DNA of 64,000 bases from WTJH01 sp049889695 (GTDB lineage: Bacteria > Bacteroidota > Bacteroidia > Flavobacteriales > Flavobacteriaceae), in contig JBMHCX010000013.1 in NCBI GenBank assembly GCA_049889695.1, positions 150,714 through 214,713 of the forward strand, given 5' to 3'. Below, piece after piece: positions 33,364 through 42,100 of this stretch; within the stretch, counting starts at the first letter, position 1, and every line of letters starts with the position of its first letter. The position numbers were made by a program, and so were the translations under genes. Below the pieces are notes generated by a model, which did no database searches, was not told where the DNA came from, and was given only the letters and a program-made list of their open reading frames with translations.

Positions 33364-33390
33364 TTGTTTGGCTGAAAATCTTTAATTTTG
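33364..33390 (+). promoter_or_regulatory. Promoter of the plus-strand lipoprotein gene
   Basis: TTG (33364-33366), 16-base spacer, TAATTTTG (33383-33390). The ATG at 33395 follows four bases later, so the transcript would be leaderless or nearly so, unless the true start codon is further downstream. Confidence 0.55.
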
Positions 33391-33394
33391 TGTT

Positions 33395-34552
33395 ATGAAT
33401 TTAAATAGGGTTATTGGAGGATTAAGTCTTCTGTTATTCCATAACTGCACACCGATAGCAGAAGAAATCGTTGATACGACAAGCCCAATTACCCTACGAG
33501 AAAGACTTCCCGCAGTGGTACGCCAAAATGAAGATAGCTTTACATGGCACGATACCAACGGGAGTAATGTAAGCTCAAGAGTTAAATTCCAATTACTCAG
33601 TAATATTGTTCTTGACAGTATCGTTTGGGTTTTCCCCGGAGCAAATCCAGATCGGGTGGACGGAGCCTTACAGGCGCAAACAGATTTTCAGGGGTATGGA
33701 ACTTTCCGACCCTATGTCGCTCTTACACAAATCGACTCTACTTCTTCTTCTAGAACCCGAATTATTCGGGATACCCTCTATGCCGATCCTGTCAATGTCA
33801 ATTACACTGAAAACGATTGGAATTCTTATCTGAGAATCGGCCCCGATGTTTGGGAAAATTTTGGTCCGAGTAATATTCTCATCGGGCGAGATACCTTGGT
33901 CGATCAGATGGCAGATTCGCTCATGATCTCCAAACGATTTGAAGGATTAAACGGGCGTGATGCCAAATTGAAATTTAGCTTTAAAATCACTAAAAACCTC
34001 CCAGCACAAGCGGGGACTGGTAGTGCTAAAAAATTCTCGATACTCATCGATGATTTTGAACGCTTCGATGTCCGCGACGTCGGAAATGACCGCTTCTACA
34101 ATACGACGATTACCCTACGACGCAAACAGCAATTCGATTTATCTATAGTGCGATACCCCTCGCTTTACCTGACCAACTGGTCGGTGAGCACCACTTCACC
34201 CACCTCTATAGATGCAAATAGCTTACAAGTATACCAGCCTTCTGAGGATCCGAATACGCTCATCGGTTATCCGAAAGTACTGGCCGACAGTACTTATGTT
34301 CAGTTAGCTTTTGGCAATTATCGCTTTGGGATCGACCCGAGTGGATCGCGTTTAATAGAAAATGGCACTCCCATATTACTCCTGGGAGAAGATGAAAATG
34401 GCGATGGTAATTACCAAAGACAATACAAGCTTGTCGTCAGCTTAGAACGAGGATTACCGGCCAGGTTCCGCCTATTCCAAGATGTAAACTACAGTGACAA
34501 CGAAGAGCGCTTCGATGTATTTATCGATGATTTTCGTTTAGAATTCGACTAA
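33395..34552 (+). CDS. Probable lipoprotein of unknown function
   Basis: A 385-residue secreted protein. The N-terminus MNLNRVIGGLSLLLFHNC ends in a cysteine at residue 18 that could be lipidated, though FHNC is a poor lipobox. LDSIVWVFPGANPDRVDG (about residue 72) resembles both a PKD-like strand and the LVWVF segment of the divergent gene at 32080. The C-terminal half has repeated IDDF motifs (SILIDDFERFD, VFIDDFRLEFD), a pattern of carbohydrate-binding-like beta-sandwich modules. Function unknown. It converges on the propeller gene with a four-base overlap. Confidence 0.7.
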   Translation: MNLNRVIGGLSLLLFHNCTPIAEEIVDTTSPITLRERLPAVVRQNEDSFTWHDTNGSNVSSRVKFQLLSNIVLDSIVWVFPGANPDRVDGALQAQTDFQGYGTFRPYVALTQIDSTSSSRTRIIRDTLYADPVNVNYTENDWNSYLRIGPDVWENFGPSNILIGRDTLVDQMADSLMISKRFEGLNGRDAKLKFSFKITKNLPAQAGTGSAKKFSILIDDFERFDVRDVGNDRFYNTTITLRRKQQFDLSIVRYPSLYLTNWSVSTTSPTSIDANSLQVYQPSEDPNTLIGYPKVLADSTYVQLAFGNYRFGIDPSGSRLIENGTPILLLGEDENGDGNYQRQYKLVVSLERGLPARFRLFQDVNYSDNEERFDVFIDDFRLEFD

Positions 34553-35421
34553 TTTGCCTGGATGGTCCGCATGGGAAATCGATCGGTAATGGAAAGTTGA
34601 AGTAGCTGAGGAAATCCCTTGCTTTCTGCTTCAGTCGTTACCCAGAAATGTTCAGCATCAATCACCTTTATCGCTTCGAACTGAGCCGGGTTTAGAGGAA
34701 TGATGAATTCTTGAAACTCGATGCCTTGTAAAGCTTGGAGGTCTACGTTTTGGGCTACATACAGATATTGCATCCCTTGCTTAGTATAGGCCGTAAGGGC
34801 GAGCGTTTTTGAATCCGCATCATAGTCAGCACCTGTGATTAAGGACTGTACATCAAAACTCAATTCGGGTTCTAATCGGTAATTACCAGGGGTTTTGGAA
34901 ATTCGGTAGAGATCTGTCTGCAGATTTAATCGATCTTTAGAAAATAACAGCAATTCCTCTCCCGCTGCTGTAAGAGCTTCAGAATCGAAAGGATGCTTTT
35001 TTCGAGGGGTGAAATTCTCCTGGGCTGCGTATGAAATACGAATGACTTCTGCCGTTACGGGCGCTTCAAATGTATGCTTAACCTTGAGGATTCTCAACTT
35101 TTTGCGTTTTCCCAAGTTATTTCCAGTATTGGCGATGTAAAGAAAATTATCGTCCTGTGCTAAATCTTCCCAATCGGTATTCTTTTGCTCTTCAATTCTG
35201 ACCTCCCCCGTCAGTTCTCCCTGAGCGGAAAATTGATAAATGGTCGGGCTTCCACCCGAATCGTTATGCGTGATAAAGGTCTCATCAAAAAGGGCTAAAC
35301 CAGAAGTTTCTTGAATTTTTAAGGGTAAATCTTGTTGAGAAATAATCGTAGCCGTTTGGGCCTTAAGCTGAGGAGCTAATCCAAATACAATAATTAGTGA
35401 ATAAAATATTAAGCGATACAT
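34549..35421 (-). CDS. Secreted beta-propeller protein
   Basis: A 290-residue protein with signal peptide (MYRLIFYSLIIVFGLAPQLKA). The mature part has strands with ETSGLALFDETFITHNDSGG, NTDWEDLAQDDNFLYIANTG and FDSEALTAAGEELLLFSKDR, the repeating pattern of Bacteroidota propeller proteins sometimes annotated as SdiA-regulated-like. The conserved 'E-D-L-A' and 'D-S-E-A-L' segments suggest metal or ligand binding at the propeller axis. No sorting domain at the C-terminus. Function is unknown. Confidence 0.7.
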   Translation of the reverse strand: MYRLIFYSLIIVFGLAPQLKAQTATIISQQDLPLKIQETSGLALFDETFITHNDSGGSPTIYQFSAQGELTGEVRIEEQKNTDWEDLAQDDNFLYIANTGNNLGKRKKLRILKVKHTFEAPVTAEVIRISYAAQENFTPRKKHPFDSEALTAAGEELLLFSKDRLNLQTDLYRISKTPGNYRLEPELSFDVQSLITGADYDADSKTLALTAYTKQGMQYLYVAQNVDLQALQGIEFQEFIIPLNPAQFEAIKVIDAEHFWVTTEAESKGFPQLLQLSITDRFPMRTIQAN

Positions 35422-35488
35422 AAAAGAAAATTATCACCTAAAAGTAAATATTCGCACCTTTACACGGAAGTTATTTTATAAATTTCGT

Positions 35489-36520
35489 ATGGCGAAGAAA
35501 ATTTTAGTTACCGGAGGTTTAGGATATATAGGGTCTCACACCACCTGCGAGCTGCTCCGACAGGATTTTGAAGTCTTGGTTGTCGACAATTTGGCAAACG
35601 CCGATATCGATTGTTTAGATCGAATAGAAGACAGCTGCGGTAAACGCCCGGATTTTGATCCCTTAGAATTGTGCGATGCAAAAGCTGTAGAGGACTATTT
35701 TAAATCTCATCCGGATATCGATGGCGTTATCCACTTTGCGGCCTATAAGGCAGTGGGTGAAAGTGTTGAACAACCGCTGAAATACTATTATAACAATCTG
35801 AATAGTCTGATTCATCTGTTGGAGGGCATACAACATTGCGATAAGCTCCCCCCTCTAGTATTCAGTTCTTCATGTACCGTATATGGGCAAGCCGACCAAA
35901 TGCCCATACAAGAAACAGCCCCCTTTAAACCTGCTGCTTCGCCCTATGGACAAACCAAACAAATCAACGAGAAAATTCTGGCGGATTTCGCTCAACAAGC
36001 ATCAAGTTTTTCGGCCATTGCACTTCGCTATTTTAACCCTATAGGAGCGCACCCTTCCGGAAACCTTGGCGAAATCCAAAAGGGGAAACCTGAAGCTCTT
36101 CTTCCGTTCATTACTCAGACCGCTTTGGGAATGCATCCCGAGTTGGTTGTGTTTGGGGAGGACTACCCTACTCGAGACGGAAGCTGTATTCGAGATTTTA
36201 TTCATATCATGGACTTGGTAAGTGCCCATATTAGCGCTTTGGAATATTTATTTAAGCAAGAATCCGCTATCGGCCTTGAAGCGATTAATGTTGGGACAGG
36301 AATTGGGACGACCGTATTAGAAATGATCCGAGGGTTTGAAGAAGTCAATGCTATTAAACTTCCCTACAGGATCGGGAAGCGAAGACCTGGAGATGTTATT
36401 GAAGCCTACGCCAATATCGAAAAGGCGACTCAGTTATTAGGCTGGACTCCCAAATATTCCTTGGCCGATGCCCTGAAAACCGCTTGGAGCTGGGAACAAA
36501 AATTCAGAGCTCAGCGCTAA
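35489..36520 (+). CDS. galE: UDP-glucose 4-epimerase
   Basis: A 343-residue SDR enzyme interconverting UDP-glucose and UDP-galactose. VTGGLGYIGSHTTCELL binds NAD, SSSCTVYG and SPYGQTKQINEKIL contain the Ser and YxxxK catalytic residues, and LRYFNPIGAHPSG is a GalE hallmark. It stands alone between the divergent propeller gene and the convergent PorP gene (6-base gap). It may supply galactose donors for the surface glycans made in region 1. Confidence 0.93.
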   Translation: MAKKILVTGGLGYIGSHTTCELLRQDFEVLVVDNLANADIDCLDRIEDSCGKRPDFDPLELCDAKAVEDYFKSHPDIDGVIHFAAYKAVGESVEQPLKYYYNNLNSLIHLLEGIQHCDKLPPLVFSSSCTVYGQADQMPIQETAPFKPAASPYGQTKQINEKILADFAQQASSFSAIALRYFNPIGAHPSGNLGEIQKGKPEALLPFITQTALGMHPELVVFGEDYPTRDGSCIRDFIHIMDLVSAHISALEYLFKQESAIGLEAINVGTGIGTTVLEMIRGFEEVNAIKLPYRIGKRRPGDVIEAYANIEKATQLLGWTPKYSLADALKTAWSWEQKFRAQR

Positions 36521-36526
36521 GTAGAG

Positions 36527-37462
36527 CTACTTTTCTTCTGCCCCTTGTTCGGTGGGCGTAACCGCATCTGATACAAGATTATTCCCCAACTTAATCCGCA
36601 GGGTAAACTCATGTGTTTTGGGCTGCAAGCCGTTTAAAAGCCTGTCTGTAGGGGTTTCATATGCATACCCCAAATCCAAAGATTCATTGATTTTGATAAA
36701 CAGCAGACTGGAAAGCGCTGTGTTGGATCGGTAAGAGACACCAAGATCAAAAACACCCTGATAGCTCAGAAACACTAAGCCATCGATCGTATCAGGAATC
36801 CCTCGAATGGAACGATACATCACCGACGGTTTGATCTGCCAATCCACATTCAGCGAAAATTCAGTTCCAGCAGCTACATAAAAATGTCGGCGGTCCTTGG
36901 CGGAGAGAAAGCGATCTAGATCTCGATTGGCATCGAACAAACGCGGTAGTGCCATAGAAAAATAAAAACGAGGAGCATGGAGGTATAGTCCCATTCCTAT
37001 GTTCGGAACAAAACGGTCGTAAGGTCGCTGAGCCGGGTCGGAAAGTATATTATAGGTCTCTAAACTTTGCGTTCGAGCACTGTAGAAATTTCCACCTCCT
37101 TTTAAACCAAGATAAAGACTTGCTTCATCTGTTAGAGGGAGTTGATAGGAAAAGTCGAAGGACACAAAAGTTTGTTGCTCTACGAATACTTTATCTGAAA
37201 TGACATTTAACCCTAAACCAACCCTATTCCCCATCGGGCGCCCGTAACTAAGCATAAGTGAGCGGGGGGCATCGGGAATAGACAACCATTGATTTCGGTA
37301 GGAAAGTGTCATCTGATGCTGATTTTCAGCTCCCTGATAGGCAGGGTTATATGCAGCTAGTTGATACGGAAAAAGAGTGGCATAAACTTCTTGTTGCCCG
37401 AAACTTTTGAGGTGGCTGAACACCAAAATCCCTACTAAAATAAGCTGTTGTCGTCTATGCAT
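36527..37462 (-). CDS. PorP/SprF family type IX secretion partner
   Basis: A 311-residue outer-membrane barrel protein with signal peptide (ends near SFGQQ). Motifs such as AYNPAYQGAENQHQMTLSYRNQW and KPSVMYRS in the strand-rich C-terminal half are typical of the PorP/SprF family. In Flavobacterium johnsoniae SprF is needed for secretion or attachment of the type B substrate SprB encoded next to it. Here it follows the TSP3 protein with a type B sorting domain by one base, fitting a dedicated substrate-partner pair. It is the last gene of the three-gene operon. Confidence 0.88.
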   Translation of the reverse strand: MHRRQQLILVGILVFSHLKSFGQQEVYATLFPYQLAAYNPAYQGAENQHQMTLSYRNQWLSIPDAPRSLMLSYGRPMGNRVGLGLNVISDKVFVEQQTFVSFDFSYQLPLTDEASLYLGLKGGGNFYSARTQSLETYNILSDPAQRPYDRFVPNIGMGLYLHAPRFYFSMALPRLFDANRDLDRFLSAKDRRHFYVAAGTEFSLNVDWQIKPSVMYRSIRGIPDTIDGLVFLSYQGVFDLGVSYRSNTALSSLLFIKINESLDLGYAYETPTDRLLNGLQPKTHEFTLRIKLGNNLVSDAVTPTEQGAEEK

Positions 37463-37463
37463 T

Positions 37464-39182
37464 TTATTGTGTTATATACACCCAACCGGTGTAGTCTATT
37501 TGTCCATCATTTTCGAGGTCGATCATATAGTAGTAGCTCGCTTCCGGCAATAACTGATTATTGTGTGTCCCATTCCAATTGTTCTGGTAGCCTCTTTTCT
37601 GGAAGATCAATCGCCCAGAACGTGTATAAACTCGGATAACACTATTGGGGTATTGATCTAAATTAATGACACGCCATTCGTCATTAATACCGTCCCCGTT
37701 TGGAGAGAAGAACTCAGCCACTTGAATTTCATCATCGGGGTAGCCGTCGTTATTATCGTCTGGGTCAGTAGAATTAGGGTCCCCGTCGCCATCGTCGTCT
37801 GCCGGATATTCATTGGGGTTTAATGGGTCGGTTCCTTCTTGCAACTCAATCACATCTGAATAGCCGTCGTTGTCGTCGTCCGGATCGATATTATTCCCTA
37901 AGCCATCTCCATCGGTATCAAGGGTTTCAGACGCGTCATTAGGGAAATCATCATCTTCATCTAGAACACCATCGTTATCATTGTCTGGATCGGCTTCATT
38001 TCCAATAGAATCTCCGTCCGTATCAATTTGTTCGGTTGGGTCTAAAGGGAAAGCATCTATAGGAATATCGATGGTTACGCTTCCGTTGGGGAAGAAATAG
38101 GCTTGGAATTCTACGATTCCATCGTAATAACCATCGTTGTCGTCATCAGGGTCGGTATTGTCTCCTATACCATCCCCGTCGGTATCCGTAGTTTCTGTCG
38201 GGTCGGTCGGGAAATCATCGTCCGAATCTGGAATTCCATCATTGTCATCGTCAAGATCGTCGTTATCTCCGATACCATCGCCATCGCTGTCTGTGTCTTC
38301 TGCCGGATCGGTCGGGAAATCATCATCTGCATCCGGGATACCATCGTTATCGTCGTCCGGATCGGTAGAGTCGGGTGTCCCATCTCCATCGGTATCAGTT
38401 GGAAAGCTAGCTGGGTCTAAAGGATCGGTTCCTTCTGAGGCCTCTACACTGTCGTCGTACCCATCGTTATCATCGTCCGTATCGGTAGAATCCGGAAGAA
38501 GGTCTCCGTCCGTATCTATGGGTGTACTAGAGGAGTCTAAGGGATCGGTCCCTTCGGCAGCTTCCACCAAATCAGGATAACCATCATTATCATCGTCGGG
38601 GTCTGCATTATTTCCAATACCATCGGCATCGGTATCGACGGTTTCAGTAGGATCTGCTGGAAAGGCATCTAAGCTGTCGATTACGCCATCGCCATCCGTG
38701 TCGGCGGGTGGGGGAGGCGTACTCACTGGAATGGCCGCAGAAATTTGAATAAGCCCAAGGCCTGCAAGGGTTGCCTGTAGGGTATTTAAAGAAGTGTCGA
38801 TAGTTGTTGGACTTTGGGTGTTCCAATTCGATCCGTCATAGAGTGTTAGTTGAAGGTCTCCTTCTGCCAAACTCCCCACCTCACTATCGTCGTAATTCAC
38901 TATCAGGTCCCCACTATAGCCCCCTACCGGATTCGAAAACACATAAATCCGTTGAATGTTATCGATACCCGAGGCGGCAGCAGTACTGTTTACACGACTT
39001 AATTCCGTATTGGAGAGCACCACAGTTGTCGACGGATTAAATTCTATCCCATCGACAAAAAGAGTTTCACCTCCAGCCCCTAAAGAAAGTTGTTCTTGGG
39101 TACCCACACTGATGAGCTGTCCGTAGACACCACTCCCCATGGATATCCATAAAAAAGCAAGAAATATATTTTTAGCTTTCAT
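37464..39182 (-). CDS. TSP3-repeat surface protein with type B (CHU_C) T9SS sorting domain
   Basis: A 572-residue secreted protein. Signal peptide MKAKNIFLAFLWISMGSGVYG, then an N-terminal beta domain (about 22-155), a proline hinge (STPPPPA), and about 320 residues of calcium-binding thrombospondin type-3 repeats of the form DTDGDGIGDNxDxDDDNDG. The last 85 residues start at AEFFSPNGDGINDEWRV and end DYTGWVYITQ, the gliding-motility-associated C-terminal (CHU_C) domain used for type B export through the type IX system. It begins directly after the fibre gene stop and is followed by PorP. Likely a rigid, calcium-stabilised cell-surface stalk. Confidence 0.88.
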   Translation of the reverse strand: MKAKNIFLAFLWISMGSGVYGQLISVGTQEQLSLGAGGETLFVDGIEFNPSTTVVLSNTELSRVNSTAAASGIDNIQRIYVFSNPVGGYSGDLIVNYDDSEVGSLAEGDLQLTLYDGSNWNTQSPTTIDTSLNTLQATLAGLGLIQISAAIPVSTPPPPADTDGDGVIDSLDAFPADPTETVDTDADGIGNNADPDDDNDGYPDLVEAAEGTDPLDSSSTPIDTDGDLLPDSTDTDDDNDGYDDSVEASEGTDPLDPASFPTDTDGDGTPDSTDPDDDNDGIPDADDDFPTDPAEDTDSDGDGIGDNDDLDDDNDGIPDSDDDFPTDPTETTDTDGDGIGDNTDPDDDNDGYYDGIVEFQAYFFPNGSVTIDIPIDAFPLDPTEQIDTDGDSIGNEADPDNDNDGVLDEDDDFPNDASETLDTDGDGLGNNIDPDDDNDGYSDVIELQEGTDPLNPNEYPADDDGDGDPNSTDPDDNNDGYPDDEIQVAEFFSPNGDGINDEWRVINLDQYPNSVIRVYTRSGRLIFQKRGYQNNWNGTHNNQLLPEASYYYMIDLENDGQIDYTGWVYITQ

Positions 39183-42100
39183 CTACTCCTGCGCTTCTAT
39201 TAGCTGTTCGACCATTTCTTTTAAGGCTTGGATTTGGTCGGCTTGACTTTCCAACTGCTGTTGTTGTGTTTCAATTTGTTCTTGCTGTTCTTGGAGCGCT
39301 TTGGTTAAGACAGGGACCAACTTGGAATAATCGACCATTTGCATGTCTTCACCATCCTTTTCTCCTGTAACAGTGTATGGAATTACTTGCTGAAGTTCAT
39401 GCGCTTTTACCCCATAACTCCTAGAACCATCTTCCTTCCATTTGTAGTCATAAACCTTAATGGCATCGACTAAATTTAACCCATTAAAATCCTGAAAATC
39501 CTCTTTTAATCGATAATCTGAAGAGGTATTATAGCTGGTGGCTGATGTCGTTACATTGATACTCCCTCTCTGGGTTCCACTAAGAATAAACTCCACAAAA
39601 TTTCCGGCAGTATTGGATTCAACATCTAAGTACCCTAAAATGTTAGAATTCCCATTACTATCAATGGCAAATCTTTGTGCTCGGGTACCAGAAACCATCG
39701 TTTGGATATGATAAGCCGAGTTCCCATCGGTTCCCGTAGAAGTCCATCCTGCAGCTCCGGAATGTACATAATTTGATCCATCGTGCGCAAACATATTCAA
39801 AAACGCTAAGTTATCGGAATTAGCAACTGCTGAAGGGGAAGCATTAGTTCCGCGAGACTTATAAAATTTAATATCGGGAGCATCTGACCCATTATTGTTT
39901 TGTTCAAATCGTATCACAGTAGACTGATCCGACTCTCCAACGACATGAAAAGTTTCAGAAGGTACTGAAGTTCCTATTCCTAATCTGCCGTCCACCAATA
40001 AATTATTAGCTATATCAATATCCCCGTTCGCATCAATTTCAATTCTTGTTGCATCTGTTCCCCCCACTCTGGTATTGATTCTAAAATAGGAGTCTCCATC
40101 GGTTCCGTCGGCATACCATCGCATATTCCCAGCCCCTACATAGCTGGTTCCATCATAGGCAAAAGAGTTAAAGGCCGCTAAAAAGTCGTTGTTGGCTACG
40201 GCCGTTGGAGCACTCTGGCTCCCTCTAGACTTATAAAATCGAATATCTGGAGCGTCAGAATCACTATTGTGTTGATCCAATCGGATTTGTGAGGTTTCTG
40301 TAGCTTCTCCTACCATATGTAAGGTAACACTGGGTACACTAGTTGCAATCCCAACGTGATTATTGGTTCCATCTATGGTTAAAAGATCCGTTGAAGTGAT
40401 CCGAGAATTATCGCCAACGACTAAGATTTCATTTTTGTCTCCCAGCGAAGTATCCATAAACCCGGTGGCAGATATCACGCCTGCTGTAGTTACCGTAGTG
40501 ACTAGGCTGTTCCCCAATTGAATTGAATTACTAAAACGAACTTCAGCATCTTGCCCTATAGCAATGGCATTATTCATATTATTATTTCGAACATCGGCCC
40601 CATCACCAATACCAATATTCCCGGAGCCTGTGGTGTTTGTATTTAGAGCTGCATACCCCAAAGCTACATTATCAGAACCCGTTGTAGTGAGTTCTAGCGC
40701 TTGGGATCCTAAAGCAGTATTTTGATTCCCTGAAGAATTTTGCAATAAGGCTTGGTATCCAATGGCTACATTGTCATCGGAGGTATTGTCTTGTAAGGAC
40801 TCCGTACCCATAGCAACATTTTTTTCACCCGTTAGGTTATTCTGTAAACTAAATGCTCCTATCGCAACATTATCGGCACCCCCCGTCTGACTTCCAGCCG
40901 CCTGATTACCAATAGCTACGTTTTGGCTGCCACTGTTGAGTGCAAGAGCAGAACGTCCAATACCCACATTTCGGGAGCCAGCTCCAAAACCTCCGTTGAG
41001 AACATCATAACCTATGGCCACATTGTCTCCGTCGCCGCTGGTCGTATTTAAAGTGCGATATCCAAAAGCGGTATTACGCCCTCCAACATCAGCAGCTTTT
41101 TCATTGAAAACAAAGCTTCCATGAGTATCATCCTCGAACTTTAGGTATACAAATTCCCCTAAGTCATTCCCCAAGGTGATCGAATTTTGACTACTGATAT
41201 AACTGTCTCCATAGATTTCTACAAAACCATCACCTGATTGTCCTAAATTTAAAGATGCTGCTCTGGGAATTATGGACTGATTGGTCCAAATGGCAGTGGA
41301 TGGAGAAAAACCAGACCCAGGAGCGATTCTAAAATCTGTAGTTTCCACCCAACTAGATCCATTCCAACGAAGAACAGCTCCCTCATTTGTGGATACGGGT
41401 AAGGTGGGGATAGTCGCAAAATATAATTCATCGGTAGAAGAAGAAACCGTAAGGGCTTGTCCCGCCACCCGTGGAGTCGTCCCTATGGGAAATTTGTAAT
41501 AGTTTGTATTATCTCCCACATAAAAAGTGGTGGAATTAACCCCTGCCTTTGTATTCCCATTATTGGCAAATTCAATTTCTTGGGCTGAACTGTTCGCATC
41601 AATAGTAAGATCGGTCCCCGAACCTCCTTTAAGGGCATTGGTAAAAATATCTGTTGTTGGTGTAGACGAAGTAGCAATAGAATTTCCAGTCGTCTTAAAC
41701 TCAAGACTGTTCGCAATTCTTCCTTGAAAAGTGATGTCATCTGAAGCGGCACCTCCCAAGGTAACTTCTCCATCTAAGCTACTTGACCCCTGAACGACTA
41801 AATAACTCGTAGACCTCAAACCACCCACTTGAATATTATCGGTAGTTTGGGATCCTTGAGCTGTTACTTGGGCCAAAGTTTGCGTATCGGTATTGGTGGT
41901 AGCATCTTCAAAATATAATTGCCCAGTAGTCGACGAAACAGTTAAAACCTGTCCGGTACTTCCAATAATATTAGGATATACAACTTGGTCTAGGGTTAAG
42001 GTACCAGAGGTGACTAATGAGGTTATATCGTTATTTCCGAGTCGTATAGAGTTACTGGCATTTACTCTTGCACTTGCCCCTATGGCTATAGCATTTGATA

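Noticed and set aside
37464..39182. Plus-strand frames of 76-147 residues opposite the TSP3 repeats
   Set aside because: They are Ser/Pro/Ile shadows of the Asp-rich repeats and are fully explained by the minus-strand gene.
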